The notes under the pieces are model-generated. The model did not search any database. It saw nothing but the letters and a program-made list of their open reading frames with translations, and was not told where the DNA came from. A DNA stretch of 64,000 bases, taken from contig NZ_CP166871.1 of NCBI RefSeq assembly GCF_041379045.1, positions 186,001-250,000 of the forward strand, in the 5' to 3' direction. Made by a program: the position numbers and the translations under genes. Positions 48,001 through 56,640 of the stretch are shown piece by piece. The stretch's first letter is position 1, and every line of letters starts with the position of its first letter. This DNA comes from Thalassotalea ponticola. GTDB lineage: Bacteria > Pseudomonadota > Gammaproteobacteria > Enterobacterales > Alteromonadaceae.

Positions 48001-48192
48001 GGGAAAAGGCTTTTTCTTTTTGTTCGAGAGCAAACTAATGATGAGTATGGTAGGACAGTGGGTTTTGTTAATTTTGGTGAAGTTGAATATGTTTCCCATA
48101 CAGGGAGCCAGCCAATGAGCATTACTTGGAAACTCAGAAATCCCATGCCGGCGTTTATGTGGAAACAAGCCGCTAAACTGGCAATGGCTTAA
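45064..48192 (+). CDS. PLD-nuclease/SF2-helicase fusion with C-terminal DUF3427 domain
   Basis: The 1042-residue protein has a phospholipase-D-like nuclease domain (about residues 130-270) with H222-x-K224 and GSSN at 240-243; an SF2 helicase core with Walker A ATGTGKT (K355), DEVH box at 444-447, LGLTATPER and the arginine finger block QQLGRGLRLADDKE; and a C-terminal region of about 350 residues that fits DUF3427. Such proteins are common in defence islands and resemble restriction translocases. A methyltransferase and an HNH gene follow closely. The PLD part has one HxK motif, so it would dimerise to cut. Confidence 0.85.
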   Translation: MNQTGIYEQLITNLISGQLNRDKFYVGDKVLEQADAAVWLSRFLSRVIEYAVNCLPSGDDQLQRQIELSNELILWLKDKLQGDDFFDENLLEGQGKILTALYELENPVASDLKKYVEGIFPLTGLTQSELFCGSNAGLSLESELKREILSSDTIYWLVSFIKWAGIRIFRNELEEFTRSGRKLKVITTSYMGATDAKAVEFLASLPNTEVKLSYNTQRERLHAKSYLFLRNTGFNTGYIGSSNLSHSALTSGLEWNLKITSQEIPHIIDRSINTFEAYWNSTEFEVFDGKLAAKEKLTTALKQARIGDGGNESSVHYFEIKPFTHQKEILEQLEVERSLHKRYKNLVVAATGTGKTLISAFDFARFLKLKPNAKFLFVAHRLEILKQARLAYRGVLKNADFGDLWVGKYKPERYEQLFASVQTLNNQLSDLNLSADYYDYIVIDEVHHVAASSYRSILARFEPQILLGLTATPERHDGSNILDDFCGVIAAEIRLPEAINRRHLCPFQYFGIDDDTDLRNISWSRGRYDIAQLTNLYTHNQQRVNKIYQTLQELITSISNMRALAFCVSKEHAEYMRKQFMLKGVKCDSLTSDNSQDRGQKQQALRSGEINILFVVDIFNEGVDIPEVDTLLFLRPTESLTIFLQQLGRGLRLADDKEICTVFDFVGNANADYDFAHKFRALVGKTDGAISDEIKNGFPHAPLGCRIELSKQTQDVVLRNIRNATLSRQRLVGLARSFSRDSTLDFNLANFIKVYPQVEIEALYKRLSWTELCLEAGLLNEAEPEIIRHFARMVKTRLLVCDDHEYLISLHSFATVGTIASELHQLMLHYDFWQQSGKKLGFEDVNDSLNKLEHSWLKAELASLASVLIDRIHHKQESMPLMKEHSIKLHARYAREQILVGFGATTFDTQPSSREGVYNIKDQNIELMFVTLNKNDKQFSPTTMYHDYAINERLFHWQSQNSTRPDRGKGLEYITHKENGKRLFLFVREQTNDEYGRTVGFVNFGEVEYVSHTGSQPMSITWKLRNPMPAFMWKQAAKLAMA

Positions 48193-48211
48193 ATTGAACG
48201 GTACTCGATAC

Positions 48212-48805
48212 ATGAACAACACCCTTCGCTTTTATCAGCAAAATACAAACAGTTTGATTGAGCAATACGATAGTGTTGAGTTTGAGGCCGTTCATAAAGA
48301 CTGGCTCGACTGTGTTCCTTTGCAGGGCACTGTTCTTGATATTGGCGCAGGTTCAGGGCGCGATGCTCGATACTTGGCAAAAAATGGCTTAACGGTGTTT
48401 GCGGTTGAGCCGGTGTTTGAGTTGATAAGTGCAGCTAAAGACAATTCGACAGATTTAGATATCACTTGGGTTGAAGACAGCTTGCCTAACTTAGATACAA
48501 GCAAACAACTCAATACGCACTTTGACTTGATTTTGTTAAGTGCAGTGTGGATGCATTTATCGCCGACAGAACGCAAATTATCAATGCAGAACATGTCGTC
48601 GTTGCTAAATCATAGTGGTAGGTTGGTGATTACCTTGCGCTATGGTGAATTTGCCGATGGCCGTGTTGCGTATCCAGTCAGCGCAGCTGAAGTTACCGAG
48701 CTTGCACATGGTCATGGCTTAAAGGTATTGCGAGAAACTGATGTTAGGCGAGATCAACTGGGCCGCGGTGACGTGATTTGGCAAACCCTGGTGTTAGGAA
48801 AGTAA
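48212..48805 (+). CDS. Class I SAM-dependent methyltransferase
   Basis: I choose the ATG at 48212; an in-frame TTG at 48194 is less likely. The 197-residue protein has SAM motif I VLDIGAGSGRDARYLAKNG, an acidic end of strand 2 (AVEPVFE) and motif IV region LILLSAVWMHL. There is no DPPY/NPPY motif of adenine or N4-cytosine DNA methylases and no target-recognition domain, so it is probably a small-molecule or protein methylase. It is 19 bases after the helicase gene and joins the HNH gene directly (TAA then ATG). Confidence 0.82.
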   Translation: MNNTLRFYQQNTNSLIEQYDSVEFEAVHKDWLDCVPLQGTVLDIGAGSGRDARYLAKNGLTVFAVEPVFELISAAKDNSTDLDITWVEDSLPNLDTSKQLNTHFDLILLSAVWMHLSPTERKLSMQNMSSLLNHSGRLVITLRYGEFADGRVAYPVSAAEVTELAHGHGLKVLRETDVRRDQLGRGDVIWQTLVLGK

Positions 48806-49816
48806 ATGGAAGCATTGTATAAACATCAGATCGATTTTATTTCTTATCTGCAACGTCTGCTGCAAGAAGGCACGTTTACCTCCACATACAAATTTGCGTT
48901 TTTACATGCGCTTGCCGATATCTGTATCGAAAAAGAAATACCTGATAACGGTCGGCTGGTGATCAGCTTTGCTGAAATTGTCGATAAGTTAATCGTACTT
49001 TACTGGCAACACGCAATGCCATTTAATGAGGAGTTACCAACCGGGGCACTATTGCAGAGTACAGATAACCAAGCAAAAATTATCACTGACATTACCGAGT
49101 TGCAGCAAAACGGAATTAGAAATTTAGACCAAGCTAAGCAGTCACCGTACTGGAAATCAATTTATCGAAATACCATGAATACTTTGAAGCAAGGGCCATT
49201 ATGGCGTTTGCAAGTTCTTTCTCGCCAAGAAGATTGCTATTTGTTTCCTCATATTAAAAATCGTGACTATATAGAGTTAAATCCTGGTATTGCAGATTGC
49301 TTTCGCCAGTTTCACGACTTGGTGGTGCAATTTGCGCGTCAAGGGTGGATTGAAAAGGTGTCAAAAATTCAACAGAACCAGTCAGTTATTGGTAGAGCGG
49401 GTGAGCTGTCAGACTTTTTATTTGGTACATCTCGAAATTCATTAAAATCGGCAAGTCTTGTATTAAAAGACATTCAACAGGGCAATTGTTTTTATTGTCA
49501 AAAGCCTCTTAAAGGGAATGCCGAAGTCGACCACTTTATTCCATTTACTAAATACAATAATGATCTGGCGCACAACTTTGTGCTTGCCCACAAAGCGTGT
49601 AACAACAATAAACGCGACTATTTAGCAGCTCCAGTACACAGAGATAAATGGCAAGAGCAAAACTTAGTGTTGAACACCAGCCAAATTACTCGCGAGCTTG
49701 CAAACTATTTTGTATGCGACCCTAAAAGAACAGCTCATGTGGCCAATTGGGCGTATGATATTGCCGAGAAAAATGGCAATAAATTTTGGTTAGCGACTAA
49801 AGATGTTTTCATTTGA
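48806..49816 (+). CDS. HNH endonuclease
   Basis: The 336-residue protein has an N-terminal helical domain of about 220 residues with no recognised family and a C-terminal HNH domain: zinc cysteines C228 and C231 (CFYC), D242-H243 (VDHF), H262 and C265 with NNNK (HKACNNNK). It starts directly after the methyltransferase stop. Together with the helicase-PLD gene it forms a probable three-gene defence or restriction module with two nuclease activities. Confidence 0.85.
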   Translation: MEALYKHQIDFISYLQRLLQEGTFTSTYKFAFLHALADICIEKEIPDNGRLVISFAEIVDKLIVLYWQHAMPFNEELPTGALLQSTDNQAKIITDITELQQNGIRNLDQAKQSPYWKSIYRNTMNTLKQGPLWRLQVLSRQEDCYLFPHIKNRDYIELNPGIADCFRQFHDLVVQFARQGWIEKVSKIQQNQSVIGRAGELSDFLFGTSRNSLKSASLVLKDIQQGNCFYCQKPLKGNAEVDHFIPFTKYNNDLAHNFVLAHKACNNNKRDYLAAPVHRDKWQEQNLVLNTSQITRELANYFVCDPKRTAHVANWAYDIAEKNGNKFWLATKDVFI

Positions 49817-49877
49817 ACCATTTGGGTTATCGCAGCCGCATAAGCAGCTACGTTATTAACTAACCTATTGTGAAAAG

Positions 49878-51329
49878 CTAAATTCCCCCAATACACAGAT
49901 ATTTAATTTCTAAATAGTCGTCTAAACCGTACTTAGAGCCTTCTCGGCCAATACCCGATTGCTTTACGCCGCCAAAGGGTGCGGCTGCATTTGAAATAAT
50001 GCCTTCGTTGATACCAATCATACCGTATTGAAGGGCCTCAGATACACGCCATACACGGCCTATATCTCGAGCGTAAAAATACGCGGCTAAGCCGTATTCG
50101 GTATCGTTTGCCATATTGATAACCTCGTCTTCATCGGTAAATGAAATAATGGCTGATACAGGGCCAAAAATTTCTTCTTTCGCAATTGGCATGTCATTTG
50201 TCACGTTGGTTAATACCGTTGGTTGGTAAAAATGCGAACCTTGTTTGGCAACACTACCGCCCAATGTTACTTTTGCCCCCAAGATTACTGACGCGTTTAC
50301 TAGGTTATCAACGTCGGCTACCGCCTTGGTTGAAATCATCGGGCCAATGTGAGTGCTTTCGTGTAGGCCGTTGCCAATAGTAAGTTTACTTACCGTCTTG
50401 CTGAACTTATGGGTAAATTCTTCGAGGATCGAGTCGTGAACAAAAATGCGGTTAGCGCACACGCACGTTTGACCGGCATTGCGATATTTTGCAGCGATGG
50501 CGCCCTGTACTGCAGCATCAATATCGGCATCGTCAAACACTATAAAAGGGGCATTACCGCCAAGCTCCATCGATACCTTTTTTACCGTGCTAGCGCATTG
50601 GGCAATAAGTTGACGGCCCACTTGGGTTGAACCTGTAAAGGTAAATTTGGCAATGTCAGGGTGTTGAGTAAGCACTTGGCCAATACCTTTGGCATCATCA
50701 TCAACAACAATGTTAAACACGCCACTAGGTATACCTGCGCGCTCGGCAAGTTCTGCCATGGCAAGGGCCGACAAAGGCGTTTGCGAAGCCGGACGACCGA
50801 CAAAGGTGCAACCGGCGGCAAGTGCAGCCGCCGCTTTACGAGCGATCATGGCGTTGGGAAAATTCCACGGGGTAATTGAGGCGACAACACCAACGGGCTG
50901 TTTTATGACCACAATGCGCTTGTCGTTTGCTGGCGCAGGGATGGTATCGCCATAAATGCGCTTACCTTCTTCTGCAAACCATTCAATATAAGCTGCCCCA
51001 TAGGCAATTTCTGCTTTTGCTTCTGCCAGCGGTTTACCTTGTTCGAGCGTTAAAATGGTAGCAAGGTCTTGTTGATTGGCGATGAGTAAATCAAACCACT
51101 TGCGCATCAGGTTTGCTCGCTCAGCTGCTGTGTGCGCTGACCACGTTTTAAAGGCGACTTTGGCGGCATCAATTGCCAGCTCTACGTCACTGATGCCCGC
51201 GTCAGATACGTAACCAATTACCTCGTTGGTTGCGGGATTGGTTACGGCAATTTGTGTGTCGCTAGGATGCCATTGGCCATTGATATAAGAATGACACTTT
51301 AACAATGACGGGTCGTTTAATTTATCCAT
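49878..51329 (-). CDS. gabD: NAD(P)-dependent succinate-semialdehyde dehydrogenase
   Basis: From the ATG at 51329 the protein has 483 residues, the length of GabD; an upstream ATG at 51401 would add 24 residues without family support. The cofactor-binding block TPWNFPNAMIARKAAAAL, the general base in MELGGNAPFIV and the catalytic Cys in NAGQTCVCANR are present. It oxidises succinate semialdehyde from 4-aminobutyrate to succinate. No gabT is nearby; it lies 146 bases downstream of the pirin gene on the same strand. Confidence 0.9.
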   Translation of the reverse strand: MDKLNDPSLLKCHSYINGQWHPSDTQIAVTNPATNEVIGYVSDAGISDVELAIDAAKVAFKTWSAHTAAERANLMRKWFDLLIANQQDLATILTLEQGKPLAEAKAEIAYGAAYIEWFAEEGKRIYGDTIPAPANDKRIVVIKQPVGVVASITPWNFPNAMIARKAAAALAAGCTFVGRPASQTPLSALAMAELAERAGIPSGVFNIVVDDDAKGIGQVLTQHPDIAKFTFTGSTQVGRQLIAQCASTVKKVSMELGGNAPFIVFDDADIDAAVQGAIAAKYRNAGQTCVCANRIFVHDSILEEFTHKFSKTVSKLTIGNGLHESTHIGPMISTKAVADVDNLVNASVILGAKVTLGGSVAKQGSHFYQPTVLTNVTNDMPIAKEEIFGPVSAIISFTDEDEVINMANDTEYGLAAYFYARDIGRVWRVSEALQYGMIGINEGIISNAAAPFGGVKQSGIGREGSKYGLDDYLEIKYLCIGGI

Positions 51330-51474
51330 GGGGTTTCTCAACGTTAATAACTGGTGTGGTTCGTGTAATGCGTGATCTTGCACCGCTTCAGAGTTGGCCA
51401 AGTGTTGCTATAACACCGTAAACCTTGCCGAGGTGAACGACACAATATGTGCACGACGTAAGTACTTGGGCACA

Positions 51475-52326
51475 CTAAAGCGGAATAAACTCTTTATTAT
51501 CACCTGGAATTGACGGAAATTTACCGTCTATCCAATCTTGTTTTGCACGCTCTATACGCTCTTTATTGAACGAGACAAAATTCCAGTGAATGTATGGCAC
51601 CACATCAAACTTTTGTCCACCTAGCATGATAAATCGGCCACACTCGTTGACAACAATATCATTGTCTTGCTCATCAAGTAACACAAACTCACCTTGTGAA
51701 TAGTCGGTGCCGTTAATAGATACGCGACCAGATACCACAAAAATTGCGGTTTCCTGATTGGGGTGTGGCTTGGTTATAGTACTTCCCTTTGACGCGGCTA
51801 CATCAATGTAAAACATTGGTGAGTAGGTTTTAACCGGTGAACTTAAGCCATACGCTTCACCAACAACCAAGCGCATCATCACACCCTCGTGAATAAGGTG
51901 CGGCAAATCTTGCTTTTTAACATGATTAAATGATGGTTCGAGTTCGGCCATTGCCTCGGGCAGGGCTATCCAACACTGAAGGCCACTAATTGAATGGTTA
52001 TTTGCTCTTACTTCAAAGGTTTCACGTTCTGAGTGAACAATACCTTTACCCGCGGTCATCCAATTGACATCGCCGGGGAATATTTCAAGGTGATTACCTA
52101 ACGAATCTCGGTGCAATATTGAGCCATCAAATAGATACGTTAACGTAGACAAACCAATATGAGGGTGAGGCCGTACGTTAATTCCTTGGCCCGCTTTAAA
52201 CGTGCTAGGCCCCATTTGATCAAAAAATATAAACGGACCAACCATGCGTTTTTGTTGATTTGGCAAGAGTCTTTTTACAAACAAACCACCAATATCATGT
52301 TCTACTGCTGTTAGCGCTGTCGCCAT
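51475..52326 (-). CDS. Pirin family cupin protein
   Basis: The 283-residue protein has the pirin N-terminal cupin with GPFIFFDQMGPSTF, VRPHPHIGLSTLTYLFDG and SVMHRDSLG-like SILHRDSLG; the metal ligands are the histidines in HPHIG and the H in AGKGIVHSE. A C-terminal cupin follows. Bacterial pirins are Fe-binding regulators or quercetin dioxygenases; exact role here is open. Confidence 0.9.
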   Translation of the reverse strand: MATALTAVEHDIGGLFVKRLLPNQQKRMVGPFIFFDQMGPSTFKAGQGINVRPHPHIGLSTLTYLFDGSILHRDSLGNHLEIFPGDVNWMTAGKGIVHSERETFEVRANNHSISGLQCWIALPEAMAELEPSFNHVKKQDLPHLIHEGVMMRLVVGEAYGLSSPVKTYSPMFYIDVAASKGSTITKPHPNQETAIFVVSGRVSINGTDYSQGEFVLLDEQDNDIVVNECGRFIMLGGQKFDVVPYIHWNFVSFNKERIERAKQDWIDGKFPSIPGDNKEFIPL

Positions 52327-52600
52327 AATTATCGCCCTTTCTTGAATTGCTAACCGTGAAGCTCTGCTTAAGAGTATCTATAAAACTAGCCCATACCAAT
52401 AAAAACGCGTTCATAATCAACATCATTTTTATTTGGTTGAAGCTTTTATTCATTGTATAGGCGATTGGCTGATTTAATAAATTCGCTTTAATAGAATCAA
52501 TTGTGAGTTTTTAAGTAATTTTGTTTGTGCACCATTTTGGCAATAATTCCCCCTACGTTTTTTGACATTCGATTAATTAACTCGAACAGGCGATATAACC

Positions 52601-53194
52601 ATGAATCAGATTTTATTTATTAAAACATCGTTAAGTGATGAGCAAAGTAACTCAAATAAACTTGCTAGCGAGTTAATTGCAAAATTTAAACAGCAAACTA
52701 ACGCCAGCGTTGTGACTCGCGATGTAGCCAAACATCCATTACCGCATTTAACTCAGCAAGAAATGGCCGCGTGGATGACACCACAAGATGAGCGCAATGC
52801 ACAACAGCAAGACCTTGCCAATATTTCTGACACGTTAGTACAAGAATTAAAAGACAGCGATACCATTGTTGTTGCCATACCTATGTACAATTTTGGTGTG
52901 CCATCAACGTTTAAAGCTTGGGTAGACCGCATCGCCAGAGCCGGCGTTACGTTTAGCTATACAGAAAATGGCCCTGTAGGCCTGTTAACAAACAAAAAAG
53001 TTATCATTGTTGCCGCTCGCGGTGGCATGTACAAAGGCACCGAAAAAGACTCGCAAACACAGTTTTTAAAAGATTTTTTCTCATTCATTGGCTTAACCGA
53101 TGTGCGCTTTATTTATGCCGAAGGTTTAAATATGCCAGGTGCTGATTTGAGCTTAGCGGCGGCTCAGTCAGAAATTGAAAGCTTTGCCGTTTAA
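52601..53194 (+). CDS. azoR: FMN-dependent NADH-azoreductase (AzoR)
   Basis: The 197-residue protein has the flavodoxin-like fold of AzoR: IKTSLSDEQSNSNKLA for FMN phosphate, the conserved PMYNFGVPSTFKAWVDRI, and AARGGMYKG. It reduces quinones and azo compounds with NADH. It is divergent from the pirin gene by 274 bases; pirin and azoreductase pairs are common and may share a redox-responsive regulator. Confidence 0.92.
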   Translation: MNQILFIKTSLSDEQSNSNKLASELIAKFKQQTNASVVTRDVAKHPLPHLTQQEMAAWMTPQDERNAQQQDLANISDTLVQELKDSDTIVVAIPMYNFGVPSTFKAWVDRIARAGVTFSYTENGPVGLLTNKKVIIVAARGGMYKGTEKDSQTQFLKDFFSFIGLTDVRFIYAEGLNMPGADLSLAAAQSEIESFAV

Positions 53195-53552
53195 CAATAC
53201 CGCTAACAGGTACGTTTTTTGCGCAATTTGGCATTAAACAGTAAACAACCTCTGAAAAACTAGCATACCTGTAACCATTAATCGTTAGCTCAAACATTAT
53301 GTGTTTGGGCTAATTTTCCCCTGCTCACTATCGGCAAACGCGATATCTCCCAGCTCAATTGGTACGCCGTGGCATCGACTTTGTCAGTGCTATTACGCCC
53401 TATATTGTCAAAAAGCAGATATGTTTATGTCAGAGCCTTCAAGCTTTGGTGACTCAATCGATAGTGATTAACTTGAGCTAGATCATTGGTTTTATTTAAT
53501 TAATCAATTAGTCTAAATGATAAGGTTTTTATTCGATTAACATTGGTAGCTT
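53195..53552. other. Intergenic region between azoR and the exporter operon
   Basis: This 358-base stretch must contain the exporter promoter. AT-rich sequence with possible -35/-10 elements lies near 53480-53530. A frame at about 53317-53472 can be read with several cysteines and no start codon; I do not consider it a gene. Confidence 0.5.
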
Positions 53553-54704
53553 ATGAACTGGCTTAAGTGGTTGCTATTGGCACTCGCTGCCGTGACATTA
53601 ATTTGGTTCTTCAACCAAGAAAAACCGCTGCAAGTTACTTGGCAACATCCAGATATTGGTAGTGTAGAAACCATTGTCGCTAATACGCGCTCCGGCACCG
53701 TTGAGTCGTGTCAGCGAGCGAAAATGTCATTTGCTATTGGTGGTCAAATCGAGAAAATTCACGTTGTGGAAGGGGAATTAGTTAAGCAAGGCGACTTGCT
53801 AATGACGCTTTGGCAGCAAGATCGTTTAGCCCGGGTTAGTGAAGCACAAGCGCTTATTCAATCGCGTATACAGCAGCAAAAAAGCATATGTATTAACGCA
53901 GTAAATGATAAAAAAACGGTTAAACGTTATCAACGCTTACTCAACCAAAAACTCATCGCACAAGAAACCTTAGATAATGCGTTAGCAAAAGCCGACGCAT
54001 CAGCTGCAGCCTGTTTGTCAGCTAAATCAGAGGTCGATGTGGCCAAAGCCTTAAAGCAAACCGCAAAGGCAAGCCTTGCCCAAACAGAGCTTTATGCGCC
54101 TTTTGATGGCATGGTAGCGGAAATAACGGGCGAATTGGGAGAGTTTGCCACACCCTCACCAACTGGAATTGTCATGCCGCCAGCGATAGACATTCTTACT
54201 CATGACTGCCATTACGTAACGGCACCTATTGATGAAGTGGATGCTGGCCAGCTTAGCGTTGGTATGCCCGTTAAAATTACCATTGACGCATATGAGCAAC
54301 AGCAGTTTTCGGGCACTATCCAGAGAATTTCGCCCTATGTGCAAGACTATGCAAAACAAGCGCGCACGGTCGACGTTGATGTTAGCTTTGATAATTCGAC
54401 CCTCACTAATGTTAGCCAGTTGCTTACCGGTTACAGCACGGATATCGCCATTACCGTCGCTAAAATTGATCAAACCCTGCGTTTGCCAAGTGAATTAATT
54501 GTTGATGAGAAATATGTTTATATTCTTGATAATGAGGATGTTATTCGTAAAAAAGAAATTGAAACAGGCTTGAGTAATTGGCAGTTTACGCAAGTAACAT
54601 CAGGACTCTCTAGCCAAGATAAAGTGATTAGTTCGTTAGCAATTTCTGGGCTCAAAGACGGGCAAGTTGCCATCGCTGAGCAAGAAAGTGCTCAGGCAAA
54701 CTAA
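53553..54704 (+). CDS. Periplasmic adaptor of an ABC exporter (HlyD/MacA type)
   Basis: The 383-residue protein has an N-terminal membrane anchor (WLLLALAAVTLIWFF), a barrel-sandwich half with GGQIEKIHVVEGELVKQGD, a coiled-coil hairpin (about residues 100-165), the second lipoyl half with LYAPFDGMVAEITGE and a beta-barrel domain. It bridges inner-membrane permeases to an outer-membrane channel. The ATPase gene follows after 12 bases. Confidence 0.9.
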   Translation: MNWLKWLLLALAAVTLIWFFNQEKPLQVTWQHPDIGSVETIVANTRSGTVESCQRAKMSFAIGGQIEKIHVVEGELVKQGDLLMTLWQQDRLARVSEAQALIQSRIQQQKSICINAVNDKKTVKRYQRLLNQKLIAQETLDNALAKADASAAACLSAKSEVDVAKALKQTAKASLAQTELYAPFDGMVAEITGELGEFATPSPTGIVMPPAIDILTHDCHYVTAPIDEVDAGQLSVGMPVKITIDAYEQQQFSGTIQRISPYVQDYAKQARTVDVDVSFDNSTLTNVSQLLTGYSTDIAITVAKIDQTLRLPSELIVDEKYVYILDNEDVIRKKEIETGLSNWQFTQVTSGLSSQDKVISSLAISGLKDGQVAIAEQESAQAN

Positions 54705-54716
54705 ACCGCTTAATTT

Positions 54717-55439
54717 ATGCCTACTATGCCCGTGACACCTACACCACTGATAGAGCTAAACAATATCGATAAAACTTACCTCGTAGGTGAGCAACCACTT
54801 AATGTCCTCAAACACGTGTCGCTAACTATCAACCAAGGAGAGTACGTGTCTATTATGGGGCCGTCAGGTTCGGGTAAATCTACACTGTTAAATATGATGG
54901 GGTTACTTGATCGCCCAGATAGTGGCAGTGTGCATATTGATGGCATTGAAACGAGAACGTTACCGGAAGAAGAGCGAGCTGCGCTAAGGCGAGACAATAT
55001 CGGTTTTATCTTTCAAAACTTTCAACTAATTCGACGACTTACGGCTGAAGAAAATGCCGCTTTGCCAATGATGCTAGCGGGCATGCCAATTAAAGAGCGC
55101 AAAAAACGCGTTGCCGAGTTATTTGCGCAGCTTGGTATTGAGCATCGACTACATCACCTGCCAAAACAGTTATCCGGAGGTGAACTTCAACGGGTTGCTA
55201 TTGCCCGCGCCATGGTAATGCAGCCAAAAATTCTGCTCGCGGACGAGCCAACAGGAAACCTTGACCAACACTCTGGTAAGGACGTGATTGATGTACTTGA
55301 AACCTTGAACAATAGCGGTATAACGCTACTCGTGGTTACTCATGATATCGCCCTTGGCAAAAGAGCTACTAGGCAGTTAGCGATGGTCGATGGTGTGATC
55401 ACCCAAGATAGCCGTTTACCAGGTCAGCGAAATGATTAA
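54717..55439 (+). CDS. MacB/LolD-type ABC transporter ATPase
   Basis: The 240-residue protein has Walker A GPSGSGKST, Q-loop FQNFQLI, the signature LSGGELQR, Walker B ILLADEPTGNLD and the His switch VTHD. This is the usual form of ATPase for MacB-like permeases. Its end overlaps the next gene by 8 bases, consistent with an operon. Confidence 0.95.
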   Translation: MPTMPVTPTPLIELNNIDKTYLVGEQPLNVLKHVSLTINQGEYVSIMGPSGSGKSTLLNMMGLLDRPDSGSVHIDGIETRTLPEEERAALRRDNIGFIFQNFQLIRRLTAEENAALPMMLAGMPIKERKKRVAELFAQLGIEHRLHHLPKQLSGGELQRVAIARAMVMQPKILLADEPTGNLDQHSGKDVIDVLETLNNSGITLLVVTHDIALGKRATRQLAMVDGVITQDSRLPGQRND

Positions 55440-56640
55440 ATGGGCGGATCGCTGGCGTTTTTCGGCTCAGGTATTGCGTTTAAATCCGTTACGCGCGTTT
55501 ATTCTTATGTTCACGGTGGCGATTGGCGTCTGCTCGGTATTGATATTAACCAGCATCGGTGAAGGTGCACGAACCTACATCAACCAAGAGTTTAGTAACA
55601 TCGGCTCTGACTTGCTTATTGTTTTACCTGGTAAAAAAGAAACGTCTGGTGGGTCGCTACCACTTTATAGCACCACGCCAAGAGAACTGACCTGGCAGGA
55701 TGCCAATGCCATTAAGCAATTGTCATCAGTACAGGAGGTTGCGCCTATTAATGCCGGCACTGCTTTAGTTAGCCATGCTAATTTAAGCCGAGAGGTAATT
55801 GTAATTGGCTCTACGTCTGGCTTTCTTAAAGTGCGCAAACTTAACATCGCCAAAGGTAGAGGCTTTATGCAAGATGATAAACACCGAGCCCGCCATGAAT
55901 GTGTGCTGGGCGCAAAACTAGCACGCAGCCTATTCGGTAATCAAAATGCCATTGGTCAGTGGGTAAATATTGCCGATAGGCGTTATCGAGTGGTTGGGGT
56001 ATTAGCTGAGCGCGGCGAATCATTAGGGCTTGATATGCGAGATATGGCGCTCATTCCAATTAGCTCTGCTGAAAGCCTATTTAACTCAACCGCGCTATTT
56101 CGAGTGTTAGTATCGCTAAGCCAATACAGTGAAGAACAAGCAGTAAAAAAACAAATTATCGAGTTAATTAAAACCCGTCATGAGGGCGAAGAAGACATCA
56201 CCATTATCAGTCAAAATGCGATGATGGATGCCTTTAATAACATAACCCAAGTCGTTACTGCCGCGATTGGTGTGATTGCCGGAATTAGCTTACTTGTTGC
56301 TGGCTTCTTGATGATGAATGTTAGCTATGTATCAGTAGTTAAACGCAAAGCAGAAATAGGCTTGTTAAAAGCTATCGGCGCCAGTAAAAAAGAAGTGCAG
56401 TGGATGTTCCTACAAGAGTCGAGTCTCCTTACCTTGCTTGGCGCAGGATTAGGTGTGCTAATGGGCTATGCGTTAGTCTGGTTGGCAAACCAATTTATTC
56501 CTTATTTTTCAATGACAATACCACTTTGGGCAACATTAGCTTCTGTCGCATCAGCGGTGGTTATCAGCTTAGTATTTACGTGGTTTCCCGCCAGTAATGC
56601 CGCTGATTTAGACCCAGTTATTGCAATGCGAGGTAACTAA
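55432..56640 (+). CDS. MacB-like ABC permease, first copy
   Basis: The 402-residue protein has an N-terminal helix, a large periplasmic MacB domain (about residues 45-265) with the conserved IGSDLLIVLPGKK, and three C-terminal helices of the FtsX domain with KRKAEIGLLKAIGASKKEV. It overlaps the ATPase gene by 8 bases, and its stop overlaps the next start (TAATG). A second permease of the same type follows, so the exporter is probably a heterodimer. Confidence 0.92.
   Translation: MIKWADRWRFSAQVLRLNPLRAFILMFTVAIGVCSVLILTSIGEGARTYINQEFSNIGSDLLIVLPGKKETSGGSLPLYSTTPRELTWQDANAIKQLSSVQEVAPINAGTALVSHANLSREVIVIGSTSGFLKVRKLNIAKGRGFMQDDKHRARHECVLGAKLARSLFGNQNAIGQWVNIADRRYRVVGVLAERGESLGLDMRDMALIPISSAESLFNSTALFRVLVSLSQYSEEQAVKKQIIELIKTRHEGEEDITIISQNAMMDAFNNITQVVTAAIGVIAGISLLVAGFLMMNVSYVSVVKRKAEIGLLKAIGASKKEVQWMFLQESSLLTLLGAGLGVLMGYALVWLANQFIPYFSMTIPLWATLASVASAVVISLVFTWFPASNAADLDPVIAMRGN

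Noticed and set aside
53317..53472. Open frame with several cysteines before the exporter operon
   Set aside because: No start codon, no ribosome site and no recognised family; other frames in the same stretch are equally open.
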